Part shown: piece by piece, positions 7,818-16,698 of the stretch
How the letters are laid out: the number at the start of each line of letters is the position of its first letter
Numbering within the stretch: position 1 is the stretch's first letter
NCBI GenBank assembly: GCA_021496925.1
Contig: CP053915.1
Coordinates: 4,491,501 to 4,555,500, forward strand
Origin: Acidovorax sp. YS12
GTDB taxonomy: Bacteria; Pseudomonadota; Gammaproteobacteria; Burkholderiales; Burkholderiaceae_C
DNA length: 64,000 nt
Direction of reading: 5' to 3'
Made by a program: the position numbers and the translations under genes
Notes under the pieces: model-generated
Told to the model about the DNA's origin: nothing
Databases searched by the model: none
What the model saw: the letters and a program-made list of their open reading frames with translations, nothing else

Positions 7818-10800
7818 ACCGCGCTGTGCCTGCTCGAACGGCAGTTGCAGGTCGCGCAGGTCGCGGCGGGTTTCCACCAGGACCAGGGGGCCTTCGTCGA
7901 GCACCACGGCCGCGGGCCGTTCGCGCGGCACGTGGACCGGGCTGGGCTCGGCGGCAATCGCGGCCTGCACCGCGGCCACCTTGTCGGCGTCCGAGTTCAC
8001 CCACTGCAGGCCGGATGCCGTGGCGATCTGCTCCAGCGCGCTGGTGGGCAGCGTGAAGGATTGCACCTTGGGCATGCTGCCCGCTGCGGAGGCGGTGGGG
8101 GCCGGGGCGGCTGCGGCTGCCTCGGGCGCTTGCGCTGCGGCCACGGAGGCTACGGCGGGCGCTGCCTCGGCTTCGGCTGCCGGCGCGGGGGCCTCCTCGG
8201 CCATTTGCGCGGCCGCCACCGGGGCTGCGGGGGCCGCCGTCACGGGGGCCACCGGGGCGGGCGCTTCGACCGGCTCGGCCGCTGCTTCGGGGGCAGCGGC
8301 CGTGGCGGCTGGCGCGGCGGTGAAGTAGCTGCGGCGCGGCGCTTCGTCGGCGCTGGCGTCTTCCGCCGGGGCCGGGGCGGGTGCCGCTTCCGCAGCGCCT
8401 TCCTCACGGGCGGGGCGTTCGCCTTGCTCGCCACGGTTGCGGCGGTCGCGGCCATAGCGGTCGCGCGAACGGCGCTCGCGGCGCTGTTCCTCGCTGGCCG
8501 GTGCGGCGGCTTCCGGCGCGGCCGTGTCGTTGCCCGTCAGGTCCAGGTCGGGCAGGGCGGACAGCGGCGCGGTGTCGGCAAAGTCGGCCACCGGCAGGGG
8601 CGTGGCCGTGCCCTCGGTGCGCGGGGCGCGCTCGCGGCGGCCGCCTTCGCTGCGTTCCGTGCGCTCGCCGCGCTCGGTGCGTTCACCACGGCGGCCGTTG
8701 CCGTCGCCGCGCTCGCGGCGCTCGCCATTGCGCGGCGCGCGCTCGCCACGGGCTTCCTGGGGCGCGCCTTCGCTGGCCGGGGCGGTGCCTTCGGCGTCCA
8801 CCGCCGGGCGCGCGTCGGCATCACGGCGTGCGCGCTGGTCGCGCGGGGCATTGCCATTGCGTTCGCCTTGGCGCAGCTCGCCGTTGCGCTCGCCGCGGCG
8901 GCCGTTGCGGGCTTCCGGGCTGCCGCCCTGGGCCTCGCCGCGCGCTGCGCCGCGTTCGCCATTGCGGCGGTTGCGGCCGTCGCCACGGCCTTCACCACGC
9001 CCTTCGCGGCGGGCGCCGGCTGCGGCGTCCGTGGCAGGGGCCGCGGCGGGCGTGGCCACGGGCGCGGGCGCAGGGGCCGTGCCAAAGCCGAACAGGCTCT
9101 TGAGCCAGGCGAAGAAGCCTTGCTCCTGCTGGGCCGGCGCACGCGGCGCGGCCGCCGGGGCCGGGCTGGGGGCTGGCGCTGCGGCATCGGGGCGCTGGCC
9201 ATTGCGCGGCGGGCGCTGGGCGCCTTCGGGGCGCGGCTCGGTCACGGGGGCCGGGGCATCGGGCAGCACGCCCTTGATGACCGGCGTCTGCTTGTTCGTC
9301 GGCTCCTGCGAGCGGCGCGTGACCTGGGTGCGCTCTTCCTGCTCGTCGGCGAGCTTGTAGCTGGCCTCGATGTGGTCCAGGCGCGGGTCGTCGTGCTTGA
9401 GGCGCTCCAGCTTGTAGTGCGGCGTCTCCATCGACTTGTTGGGCACCATGAGCACGGAAACGCGCTGCTTGAGCTCGATCTTGGCGATCTCGGTGCGCTT
9501 TTCGTTGAGCAGGAAGGAGGCGACCTCCACCGGCACCTGCACGTGCACGGCTGCGGTGTTGTCCTTCATCGACTCCTCTTGGATGATGCGCAGGATCTGC
9601 AGTGCCGAGGACTCGGTGTCGCGGATGTGGCCGGAGCCGCCGCAGCGCGGGCAGTTGATGTGCGCGCCTTCGGAGAGGGCGGGCTTGAGGCGCTGGCGGC
9701 TCATTTCCATCAGGCCGAACTTGCTGATGGTGCCGAACTGCACGCGCGCGCGGTCCTGGCGCAGCGCGTCGCGCAGGCGGTTCTCGACCTCGCGGCGGTT
9801 CTTGCTCTCCTCCATGTCGATGAAGTCGATCACGATCAGGCCGCCCAGGTCGCGCAGGCGCATCTGGCGCGCCACTTCGTCGGCGGCTTCGAGGTTGGTG
9901 CGCGTGGCGGTTTCCTCGATGTCGCCGCCCTTGATGGCGCGGGCCGAGTTCACGTCCACGCTGACCAGCGCCTCGGTGTGGTCGATCACGATGGCGCCGC
10001 CCGAGGGCAGGGTGACGGTGCGCGAGTAGGCCGACTCGATCTGGTGCTCGATCTGGAAGCGGCTGAACAGCGGCGCGTCGTCGCGGTAGCGCTTCACGCG
10101 GGCCGCGTGCTCGGGCATCACGTGCGACATGAACTGCTGTGCCTGTTCGTAGATGTCGTCCGTGTCGATCAGGATGTCGCCGATGTCGCTGTTGAAGTAG
10201 TCGCGGATGGCGCGGATCACCAGGCTCGACTCCTGGTAGATCAGGAACGCGCCCTTGCCCGCCTTGGCGGCGCCGTCGATGGCGGTCCAGAGCTTGAGCA
10301 GGTAGTTCAGGTCCCACTGCAGCTCGGGCGCGGTGCGGCCGATGCCTGCGGTGCGCGCGATGATGCTCATGCCCTTGGGGTATTCGAGCTGGTCCATCGC
10401 CTCTTTCAGCTCGGCGCGGTCCTCGCCCTCGATGCGGCGCGAGACGCCGCCGCCGCGCGGGTTGTTGGGCATCAGCACCACGTAGCGGCCGGCCAGGGAG
10501 ATGAACGTCGTCAGGGCCGCGCCCTTGTTGCCGCGCTCTTCCTTCTCGACCTGCACCAGCAGTTCCTGGCCCTCGCGGATCACCTCGTTGATGCGCGCCT
10601 GGCTGGGCGAGACGCCCTCGGCGAAGTACTGCTTGGAGATTTCCTTGAACGGCAGGAAACCGTGGCGGTCCTCGCCGTAATCGACGAAGCAGGCTTCGAG
10701 CGACGGCTCGACGCGCGTGACCACGGCCTTGTAGATGTTGCCCTTGCGCTGTTCGCGCCCTTCGATCTCGATCTCGTAGTCCAGCAGCTTCTGGCCGTCC

Positions 10801-10856
10801 ACGATGGCCAGGCGCCGTTCCTCGGGCTGCGTGGCGTTGATGAGCATCCGCTTCAT
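7815..10856 (-). CDS. rne: Ribonuclease E
   Basis: Essential endoribonuclease for mRNA decay and rRNA/tRNA processing, and scaffold of the degradosome. The 1013 residues show an S1/5'-sensor N-terminus starting MKRMLINATQPEERRLA, catalytic-site aspartates in VSVDVNSARAIKG (about residue 300) and VIDFIDMEE (about 343), and the zinc-link CPRCGGSGH (about 400), in register with E. coli D303, D346 and C404/C407. Near residue 584 FFAWLKSLFGFG is a good amphipathic membrane-anchor candidate, at the same place as in E. coli. The rest, about 400 residues, is disordered: Arg/Gly/Glu-rich RNA-binding tracts, then Ala/Pro/Glu-rich sequence. Start 10856 was chosen by homology and an AAAGGAA site upstream. 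Divergent from rluC, as in E. coli. Confidence 0.97.
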   Translation of the reverse strand: MKRMLINATQPEERRLAIVDGQKLLDYEIEIEGREQRKGNIYKAVVTRVEPSLEACFVDYGEDRHGFLPFKEISKQYFAEGVSPSQARINEVIREGQELLVQVEKEERGNKGAALTTFISLAGRYVVLMPNNPRGGGVSRRIEGEDRAELKEAMDQLEYPKGMSIIARTAGIGRTAPELQWDLNYLLKLWTAIDGAAKAGKGAFLIYQESSLVIRAIRDYFNSDIGDILIDTDDIYEQAQQFMSHVMPEHAARVKRYRDDAPLFSRFQIEHQIESAYSRTVTLPSGGAIVIDHTEALVSVDVNSARAIKGGDIEETATRTNLEAADEVARQMRLRDLGGLIVIDFIDMEESKNRREVENRLRDALRQDRARVQFGTISKFGLMEMSRQRLKPALSEGAHINCPRCGGSGHIRDTESSALQILRIIQEESMKDNTAAVHVQVPVEVASFLLNEKRTEIAKIELKQRVSVLMVPNKSMETPHYKLERLKHDDPRLDHIEASYKLADEQEERTQVTRRSQEPTNKQTPVIKGVLPDAPAPVTEPRPEGAQRPPRNGQRPDAAAPAPSPAPAAAPRAPAQQEQGFFAWLKSLFGFGTAPAPAPVATPAAAPATDAAAGARREGRGEGRGDGRNRRNGERGAARGEAQGGSPEARNGRRGERNGELRQGERNGNAPRDQRARRDADARPAVDAEGTAPASEGAPQEARGERAPRNGERRERGDGNGRRGERTERGERTERSEGGRRERAPRTEGTATPLPVADFADTAPLSALPDLDLTGNDTAAPEAAAPASEEQRRERRSRDRYGRDRRNRGEQGERPAREEGAAEAAPAPAPAEDASADEAPRRSYFTAAPAATAAAPEAAAEPVEAPAPVAPVTAAPAAPVAAAQMAEEAPAPAAEAEAAPAVASVAAAQAPEAAAAAPAPTASAAGSMPKVQSFTLPTSALEQIATASGLQWVNSDADKVAAVQAAIAAEPSPVHVPRERPAAVVLDEGPLVLVETRRDLRDLQLPFEQAQRG

Positions 10857-11435
10857 GATGCGATTCCTTTGTTCGTTTTGAGGGTGCCGTGTACCAGGGG
10901 TACACGGGGCACCGGCATGTTCACTCGTTCTCACAGGCTCTTTCACAGAGCCGAGATGCCGGGGCTGATGCCTTGAAACGAAGGAAAGCGCGCAAACGCC
11001 AGCGCTGGCCGCAGGCCAGGCGCTATGTGAGCCAGGGGGGCGGGGGCGCGTGGATGGGGGCGAGGCGCGCGGCGCGCGGCGCGGCCACGCAGGGCTGGGC
11101 GCGCAGGGCAGGCAAATGGGCGTTTCCCGGCATGCCAATGGCCACCGCCGGGGGCGCAAGCCTCCGCCAGAGTGACTCCATCCATGCCCAGACAACCCAC
11201 ATGTGTTCGCTTCGATCCGCCGGCAGCGCACATGCTGCAGGCCAGTATTCCGTGTGTTTCAATGCGTCAGCCCGCCGTGCGGCGCGCAGCGAGGGCCGCA
11301 GGCTCTTCAAACGCCTGCCGCGGTGCATGCACGAAGCCCGTTGGCATCGACCTGCCTGCGCCGGGGGAAAACCCAGGAAAATGTCCGCTGGACTAAACTC
11401 CAGAGAAATCAACCACTTACATTCAACGTGCGCAG
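10857..11435. promoter_or_regulatory. 579-bp rne/rluC divergent intergenic region with folded rne leader
   Basis: No credible gene. Between the divergent rne and rluC starts lies a long leader region, as in E. coli, where the rne 5' UTR binds RNase E and limits its own synthesis. On the rne side, 10883-10913 forms a hairpin (GGTGCC and GTGTACC pairing with GGTACAC and GGCACC around an AGG loop with a GG bulge), ending 26 bases before the start codon. A second near-perfect hairpin spans 11000-11023 (AGCGCTGGCC-GCA-GGCCAGGCGCT). Promoters were not identified with confidence. Confidence 0.5.
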
Positions 11436-12467
11436 GTGAAACACATTATAGAGGGCAAACCAAGTCCTGCCCCGGCGGCCCGTCTTGTCGCGGTGGACGC
11501 CGAGTCGGGCGGCCAGCGCCTGGACAACTTCCTGTTGCGCCAGCTCAAGGGCGTTCCCAAGACCCACGTCTACCGCATCATCCGCAGCGGCGAGGTGCGG
11601 GTGAACAAGGGCCGTGCCAGCGCCGACACGCGCGTGGCCGAGGGCGACCAGGTGCGCCTGCCGCCCGTGCGCGTCTCGGAGAAGGTGGCGCTCAAGGCCG
11701 GGCACCCGGCGCCGGCGCGCGAGTTCCCGCTGCTGCTGGAGGACGAGCACCTGATCGCCATCGACAAGCCCGCGGGCGTGGCCGTGCATGGCGGCAGCGG
11801 GGTCAGCTTCGGCGTGATCGAGCAGTTGCGCCAGGCGCGCCCGCAGGCGAAGTTCCTGGAACTCGTGCACCGGCTCGACCGCGAGACCTCGGGCATCCTG
11901 CTGGTGGCCAAGAAGCGCTCGGCGCTGAACTTGTTGCAGGACCAGTTCCGCGAGCGCGCGACGGGCAAGACCTACCTCGCGCTGGTGCAGGGCGCCTGGC
12001 CTGCCGGCAACAAGGTGATCGACCTGCCCCTGCACAAGTACCTGCTGCCCGACGGCGAGCGCCGCGTGCGCGTCACCACGCCCGAGGACCCGGACGGCAT
12101 GCGTTCGGTCACACTGGTGAAAGTGCGTGCTCACCTGGCGCCCCGGCCCTTGCAGGGCCTGCCCGCCATGACGCTGCTGGAGGTGACGATCAAGACCGGT
12201 CGCACGCACCAGATCCGCGTGCACCTGGCGAGCCAGGGGCACCCGATCGCGGGCGACGACAAGTACGGCGACTTCGACCTCAACAAGCGCCTGCCCCGGC
12301 AGGGACTCAAGCGCATGTTCCTGCACGCCTGGCGCCTGCAGTTCAACCACCCCGCCAGCGGCGAGCGCGTGACATTGCATGCCGCGCTGCCGCCCGAGCT
12401 GGCGGATTTCATCGACCCCACCGCCCTGGGAAGCCACCATGCCCGCCAACCGACCGCGCCGCTTTGA
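11436..12467 (+). CDS. rluC: 23S rRNA pseudouridine synthase RluC
   Basis: Isomerises uridines 955, 2504 and 2580 (E. coli numbering) of 23S rRNA. An N-terminal S4 domain (QRLDNFLLRQLKGVPKTHVY, about residues 27-90) precedes the RluA-type catalytic domain with Asp148 in VHRLDRETSG, plus RTHQIRVHLA and a C-terminal HAWRLQF block. The 343-residue length is slightly above E. coli RluC. The GTG start at 11436 fits the family N-terminus, although no strong ribosome site precedes it. Divergent from rne as in E. coli. The HAD phosphatase gene starts inside its last 29 bases. Confidence 0.95.
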   Translation: MKHIIEGKPSPAPAARLVAVDAESGGQRLDNFLLRQLKGVPKTHVYRIIRSGEVRVNKGRASADTRVAEGDQVRLPPVRVSEKVALKAGHPAPAREFPLLLEDEHLIAIDKPAGVAVHGGSGVSFGVIEQLRQARPQAKFLELVHRLDRETSGILLVAKKRSALNLLQDQFRERATGKTYLALVQGAWPAGNKVIDLPLHKYLLPDGERRVRVTTPEDPDGMRSVTLVKVRAHLAPRPLQGLPAMTLLEVTIKTGRTHQIRVHLASQGHPIAGDDKYGDFDLNKRLPRQGLKRMFLHAWRLQFNHPASGERVTLHAALPPELADFIDPTALGSHHARQPTAPL

Positions 12468-13107
12468 CTTGATTGCCTTCGACTGGGACGGCACGCTGTG
12501 CGACTCCACGGCCATCATCGTGCGCTGCATCCAGGCGGCGGTGTGCGACGTCGGCGGTGCCATGCCCAGCGACGAGGCAGCTTCCTACGTCATCGGCATG
12601 GGGCTGATGCAGGCCCTGGCGCACGCCGCCCCCGACGTGCCGCGCGAACGCTATGCCGAGCTGGGCAACCGCTACCGCTACCACTACCTGCAGCACCAGG
12701 ACGATCTGAGCCTGTTCGCTGGCGTCATGCCGCTGCTGGGCGCGCTGCGCGCCCGGGGGCACCTGCTCACGGTGGCCACCGGCAAGAGCCGGCGCGGGCT
12801 GAACGAGGCGCTGCACACGGCCCAGCTGCGCGGCGTGTTCGACGGCTCGCGCACCGCCGACGAGACGGCGGGCAAGCCCCATCCCCTGATGCTGCACGAG
12901 CTGATGGCCGAATTCGACGTGGCGCCCGAGCGCGTGCTGATGATTGGCGACACCACCCATGACCTGCAGATGGCGCTGGCCGCCGGCTGCGCCAGCGTGG
13001 GCGTGGGCTACGGCGCGCACCCGCCCGATGGGTTCGCCCGCTATGCGCCGCTGTTCGTCGCCGATTCGGTGGCGGATCTGCATGTGTGGCTTGAAAACAA
13101 CGCATGA
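12439..13107 (+). CDS. HAD-superfamily phosphatase (phosphoglycolate phosphatase-like)
   Basis: A 222-residue HAD subfamily IA hydrolase. Motif I is DLIAFDWDGTLCDST with the nucleophile Asp15 and acid/base Asp17; motif II is LTVATGKS; motif III/IV is GKPHPLMLHELM and VLMIGDTTHDLQMA. The helical cap lies between residues 25 and 90. Related proteins are phosphoglycolate or pyrophosphate phosphatases; the substrate is not fixed. The ATG at 12439 lies within the 3' end of rluC in another frame, so the two are translationally coupled, and the Rieske gene follows after 10 bp. Confidence 0.9.
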   Translation: MPANRPRRFDLIAFDWDGTLCDSTAIIVRCIQAAVCDVGGAMPSDEAASYVIGMGLMQALAHAAPDVPRERYAELGNRYRYHYLQHQDDLSLFAGVMPLLGALRARGHLLTVATGKSRRGLNEALHTAQLRGVFDGSRTADETAGKPHPLMLHELMAEFDVAPERVLMIGDTTHDLQMALAAGCASVGVGYGAHPPDGFARYAPLFVADSVADLHVWLENNA

Positions 13108-13117
13108 GGGCCCTGCC

Positions 13118-13498
13118 ATGACGGCGTTCCAGGAAGAAGCCATCGCTTTGTGCGCCAGCGCCGATCTGCAGGAAGGCGGTCTCGCGGTGGCCTTCGACGT
13201 GGTGTACGCCGGCCAGCGCTGCCGGGCCTTTGCCATCCGTTTCCAGGGCCAGCCGCAGGCCTACCTCAACCGCTGCGCCCACGTGCCCATGGAGATGGAC
13301 TACCAGGAGGGCCGCTTCTTCGACGACAGCGGGCGCTGGCTGCTGTGCGCCACCCACGGCGCGGTCTACGAGCCCGGCACCGGGCGCTGCATCGAAGGCC
13401 CGTGCCGCGGCGCCAGCCTGGTGAAGATCGCCTTGTCCGAAGTGCAGGGCCAGGTGCGCTGGCATACTGCCCCCCACATGCAACCCGTAGAGTTCTGA
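13118..13498 (+). CDS. Rieske [2Fe-2S] ferredoxin-like protein
   Basis: A 126-residue single-domain Rieske protein without signal peptide, so a soluble cytoplasmic electron carrier or redox regulator. The cluster ligands are Cys53-x-His55 (CAH) and Cys77-x2-His80 (CATH), 22 residues apart between Cys53 and Cys77+2, the usual soluble-ferredoxin arrangement. It sits between the HAD phosphatase gene and the S49 peptidase gene with 3-10 bp gaps, an arrangement I recall from other Burkholderiales. No partner oxygenase is visible nearby. Confidence 0.92.
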   Translation: MTAFQEEAIALCASADLQEGGLAVAFDVVYAGQRCRAFAIRFQGQPQAYLNRCAHVPMEMDYQEGRFFDDSGRWLLCATHGAVYEPGTGRCIEGPCRGASLVKIALSEVQGQVRWHTAPHMQPVEF

Positions 13499-13501
13499 AC
13501 C

Positions 13502-14554
13502 ATGACCGACCCCCAACGCCCCGGATCCGCGGATGCCGGAGGCCAAGCCCCCGCTGCCCCTGATTTGTGGGCGGCTGCCGCCACGGCCCGTCCGGCCGCG
13601 GCCAAGCCGGCCGCACCCCAGACGCCGCCCGGCTGGGAGCGCGAGGTGCTGGAAAAGCTGGTGTTCGCCACGGTCAACGAGCAGCGCGCCGCGCGCCGCT
13701 GGCGCATCTTCTGGCGCTTCGCCTGGCTGGCGTTCCTGGGCGCCGTGGCCTGGGCCATCTTCGTGTACGACGCCGGAACGCCCAGCAAGAGCGCGCCGCA
13801 CACGGCGGTGGTGGACATCAAGGGCGAGATCGCCGGCGGCGCCGAGGCCAGCGCCGAGCTGGTGGTGGCCGCCATGCGCAGCGCGTTCGAGGACGAAGGC
13901 TCGCAGGCCGTGGTGCTGCTCATCAACTCGCCCGGCGGCAGCCCGGTGCAGGCCGGCATCATCAACGACGAAATCGTGCGCCTGCGCGCCAAGTACGACA
14001 AGCCGGTGTACGCGGTGGTCGAGGAGACCTGCGCCTCGGCGGCCTACTACATCGCGGCGGCGGCCGACGACATCTTCGTCGACAAGGCCAGCATCGTCGG
14101 CAGCATCGGCGTGCTGATGGATGGCTTTGGTTTCACCGGCACCATGGAAAAGCTCGGCGTCGAGCGGCGCCTGCTGACGGCGGGCGAGAACAAGGGCTTC
14201 CTCGACCCGTTCAGCCCGCAGAGCGAGAAGCAGCGCCAGTTCGCGCTCGCCATGCTCGACCAGATCCACCAGCAGTTCATCGAGGTGGTGAAGAAGGGGC
14301 GCGGCGAACGGCTCAAGATCACGCCCGAGACCTTCAGCGGCCTGTTCTGGACCGGCCAGCAGGCCGTGGAGATGGGGCTGGCCGACCGCTTCGGCAACCT
14401 CGACTACGTGGCGCGCGAAGTCGTCAAGGCCGAGGACGTGATCGACTACACGCGCCGTGACAACGTGGCCGAGCGCCTGGCCAAGCGTTTCGGTGCCGCC
14501 GTGGGCACAGGCGCGGTGCATGCCATGCGCGGCGCGCTGCCCGCCTTGCGCTGA
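13502..14554 (+). CDS. sppA: S49-family signal peptide peptidase (SppA type)
   Basis: A membrane-anchored serine protease that clears cleaved signal peptides or membrane fragments. Residues 1-65 are a Pro/Ala-rich cytoplasmic stretch; one transmembrane segment (about 67-89, FWRFAWLAFLGAVAWAIFVY) anchors the periplasmic catalytic domain. The Ser/Lys dyad is Ser179 (ETCASAAYYIA) and Lys231 (AGENKGF), 52 residues apart exactly as in Bacillus SppA. The 350-residue length marks the short 36-kDa form rather than the 67-kDa form. It ends the rluC-HAD-Rieske-sppA run; a repeat and the convergent RsmI-like gene follow. Confidence 0.93.
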   Translation: MTDPQRPGSADAGGQAPAAPDLWAAAATARPAAAKPAAPQTPPGWEREVLEKLVFATVNEQRAARRWRIFWRFAWLAFLGAVAWAIFVYDAGTPSKSAPHTAVVDIKGEIAGGAEASAELVVAAMRSAFEDEGSQAVVLLINSPGGSPVQAGIINDEIVRLRAKYDKPVYAVVEETCASAAYYIAAAADDIFVDKASIVGSIGVLMDGFGFTGTMEKLGVERRLLTAGENKGFLDPFSPQSEKQRQFALAMLDQIHQQFIEVVKKGRGERLKITPETFSGLFWTGQQAVEMGLADRFGNLDYVAREVVKAEDVIDYTRRDNVAERLAKRFGAAVGTGAVHAMRGALPALR

Positions 14555-14577
14555 GGATGCATTGAGGAATTAGGGGT

Positions 14578-14624
14578 CAAATTGGCCTCTGGCCCTTGCC
14601 AGGCAAGCGCTACCAGCTATCAAA
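14578..14624 (-). repeat. Interspersed imperfect-palindrome repeat, copy 3
   Basis: Lies between the convergent sppA-like and RsmI-like genes: ATTGGCCTCTGGCCCTTG then GGCAAGCGCTACCAGCTAT. In this position its stem could act as a two-way transcription barrier. Confidence 0.8.
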
Positions 14625-14641
14625 GATGAAGTGAGGTGGCC

Positions 14642-15409
14642 TCAGCGGCCGATGGCGTACACCACCGGCGTGCGGTTGTCGGGCGGGGTGCCGCCCTGGC
14701 GCCATTGGTGCACGGCACGGCTTTCCACGCGGGCCTGCGCCAGCGTCAGGCCTGCCGCGATGGCCAGCCGGGTGCCTGGCTGCAGGTGCTGCAGCAGCGC
14801 CTGCCACACGGCGGCGTTGCGGTAGGGCGTCTCGATGAACAGCTGCGTCTGGCCTTGCTGGAGCGCCTGTGTTTCCAGTTGGCGGATGCGCTGGGCGCGT
14901 TCGCCCGCGTCTTGCGGCAGGTAGCCGGTGAAGGCGAAATGTTGCCCATTGAGGCCGCTGGCGGCCAGTGCCAGCAGCAGCGATGCGGGGCCCACCAGGG
15001 GAACGACGGGCACGCCGGCATCGTGCGCGGCGCGCACCACCGAGCTGCCGGGGTCGGCCACGGCGGGCATGCCGGCCTCGCTGACCAGGCCCATGTCGTG
15101 GCCCGCCAGCAGCGGCGCGATGAGCGGCGCGGCGTTGAACTGGCCCGCGTGGTCGCCCTTCTTGTGTACTTCGCGCGGCAGTTCGGTGATGTGCTGCTGT
15201 TGCAGCGGCGCGGCCAGCGGGTGCAGGGCGTCGATGCGCTTGAGGTAGGCACGGCAGCTCTTGGCGTTCTCGCAGACCCAGTGCGTGAGCCGTGCGGCAC
15301 TGCGCAGCGTGCCTTCGGGCAGCACGTCCTGCAAGGGCGTTTGCGCGTCGCAGCCGAAGTCCAGCGGCGCGGGCACGAGGTAGAGCGTGCCGGTCTTGGC
15401 GGCGCTCAT
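14642..15409 (-). CDS. SAM-dependent methyltransferase of the tetrapyrrole-methylase/RsmI family
   Basis: A 255-residue protein of COG0313. It has the family features GTLYLVPAPLDFG, GLVSEAGMPAVADPGSSVVR (the SAM-binding GMP loop region), VVPLVGPASLLLALAASGL, FAFTGYLP and FIETPYRN. The N-terminal third diverges from true RsmI, which 2'-O-methylates C1402 of 16S rRNA (the usual 'TPIGNLGD' is here APLDFGCD), so I take it as the betaproteobacterial RsmI paralogue of unknown target. Its start overlaps the stop of maf by 4 bp. Confidence 0.88.
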   Translation of the reverse strand: MSAAKTGTLYLVPAPLDFGCDAQTPLQDVLPEGTLRSAARLTHWVCENAKSCRAYLKRIDALHPLAAPLQQQHITELPREVHKKGDHAGQFNAAPLIAPLLAGHDMGLVSEAGMPAVADPGSSVVRAAHDAGVPVVPLVGPASLLLALAASGLNGQHFAFTGYLPQDAGERAQRIRQLETQALQQGQTQLFIETPYRNAAVWQALLQHLQPGTRLAIAAGLTLAQARVESRAVHQWRQGGTPPDNRTPVVYAIGR

Positions 15410-16005
15410 GGCAGCGCCAGGCCCGCGGCGCGCAGCATGCGGCAGGTACGGATCAGCGGCAGGCCCACCAGGGCCGTCGGGTCGTCGCTGACGATGGCGT
15501 CGAGCAGGCTGATGCCCAGGCCCTCGCTCTTGGCGCTGCCGGCGCAGTCGTAGGGTGTTTCGGCGCCCAGGTAGCGCTCGATCTCGGCGTCCGTCAGAGC
15601 GCGAAAGCGCACCTCGACAGCCGCCAGATCCACCTGTGCGAAGCCCGTGGCCTGGCACACCACTGCCACGGCGGTCTGGAAGACGACGGTCTGGCCGCGC
15701 ATCTGCCGCAACTGGGCCGTGGCGCGTTCGTGCGTGCCAGGCTTGCCCAGGGGCTGGCCGGCCAGGTCGGCCACCTGGTCGGAGCCGATCACCACGGCCT
15801 GCGGATGCAGCGCGGCGACGGCGTGCGCCTTGGCCTGCGCCAGCCGCAGGGCCAGCGCGCGAGGCACCTCGCCGGGGTGCGGGGTTTCATCCACGGCGGG
15901 GGCGGCGGTCTCGAAGGGCAGGCGCAGGCGCTGCAGCAGTTCGCGCCGGTAGGGCGAGGTGGAGCCGAGTACCAGCAGGCGTTGCGGGGAGGGTGATTCA
16001 AGCAT
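15406..16005 (-). CDS. Maf-family nucleotide pyrophosphatase (YceF type)
   Basis: A 199-residue Maf/Ham1-fold house-cleaning hydrolase that removes modified nucleoside triphosphates; its position next to yceD-rpmF suggests the YceF (m7GTP-preferring) subgroup. Family motifs: LLVLGSTSPYRRELLQRL, the catalytic region VVIGSDQVADL and the C-terminal PYDCAGSAKSEGLG. Start 16005 gives a protein of normal length, and further upstream codons lack family similarity. It is divergent from yceD with a 26-bp gap. Confidence 0.93.
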   Translation of the reverse strand: MLESPSPQRLLVLGSTSPYRRELLQRLRLPFETAAPAVDETPHPGEVPRALALRLAQAKAHAVAALHPQAVVIGSDQVADLAGQPLGKPGTHERATAQLRQMRGQTVVFQTAVAVVCQATGFAQVDLAAVEVRFRALTDAEIERYLGAETPYDCAGSAKSEGLGISLLDAIVSDDPTALVGLPLIRTCRMLRAAGLALP

Positions 16006-16031
16006 GGGCGCGATTCTCTTACACTGCCGCG

Positions 16032-16586
16032 ATGACCAAGGAGTTTTCCCCCCGCCGGCTCGACGTGAAGGCCTTCGCCCAGGCGGGCGCGCGGCTGGAA
16101 GGGCATGAATCGCTGCTCGCCTACGAGCGTCTGGCCCAGGAGGCGCAGGGGCTGCACCCGGACCTGCGCGTGGACTGGGAGGCCTCGGGCGCACTGGTGG
16201 CGCCAACCGGCGGCCCCAGCCAGGTCTGGCTGCACCTGCGCGCGCATGGCACGTTTCCCATGCACTGCCAGCGCTGCCTGGGCACGGTGGACGTGCCGCT
16301 GGATGTGGACCGCTCGTTCCGCTTCGTGGCCGACGAAAGCACGGCCGAGGCCCTGGACGACGAATCCGAGGAAGACGTGCTGGCGCTCAGCCGCGAGTTC
16401 GACCTGCACGCCTTGATCGAGGACGAACTGCTGATGGCACTGCCCATGGTGCCCATGCACGAGCGTTGCCCCGAGGTGGTGCCCATGGCGTCGGGCAGCG
16501 AGGATTTCGAGGAAGCCAATGCGCACAAGCCCAACCCCTTCGCGGCGCTGGCCGCCCTGCGCACCGGCAAGGATTCGGGGCACTGA
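16032..16586 (+). CDS. yceD: 23S rRNA accumulation protein YceD (DUF177)
   Basis: A 184-residue YceD/DUF177 protein, needed for normal 23S rRNA levels in bacteria and plants. The family core is the C-x2-C pair MHCQRCLGTVDVPLDVDRSF, an acidic middle (ALDDESEEDVLALS), and the C-terminal DELLMALPMVPMHERC. The conserved order yceD-rpmF-plsX is kept. Start 16032 gives the family N-terminus; longer upstream reading overlaps the divergent maf gene. Confidence 0.93.
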   Translation: MTKEFSPRRLDVKAFAQAGARLEGHESLLAYERLAQEAQGLHPDLRVDWEASGALVAPTGGPSQVWLHLRAHGTFPMHCQRCLGTVDVPLDVDRSFRFVADESTAEALDDESEEDVLALSREFDLHALIEDELLMALPMVPMHERCPEVVPMASGSEDFEEANAHKPNPFAALAALRTGKDSGH

Positions 16587-16609
16587 TACTGCGCTGGAAC
16601 CGATTCGGC

Positions 16610-16615
16610 TATAAT
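16610..16615 (+). promoter_or_regulatory. Probable -10 element (TATAAT) of a promoter for rpmF-plsX-fab
   Basis: A consensus TATAAT lies in the 112-bp yceD-rpmF gap, about 84 bp upstream of rpmF. The -35 region is weak (TACTGC at 17-bp spacing). A GGAACC, similar to the sigma-E -35 core, occurs at 16596-16601 but without a fitting sigma-E -10. Confidence 0.45.
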
Positions 16616-16698
16616 CGAGGGCTTCGCGCGAATCCCCCTCGTGTCTTTAATGGGCTGAATCGCGTTTTTTACCAACCCTTTGAGACCCAGGAGCCATC

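Noticed and set aside
7680..10976. Very long plus-strand open frame (1098 codons) opposite rne
   Set aside because: It is the antisense of the low-complexity, GC-rich rne gene; its translation is Ala/Gly/Arg-rich with no family match, while the minus strand encodes a clear RNase E.
10889..12472. Plus-strand open frame spanning the rne-rluC gap and rluC
   Set aside because: Different frame from rluC, repetitive Arg/Gly/Pro translation, no ribosome site; rluC itself is unmistakable in the other frame.
16596..16615. Sigma-E promoter for rpmF because of GGAACC
   Set aside because: The distance and sequence of the -10 do not fit sigma-E, and a consensus TATAAT is present instead.
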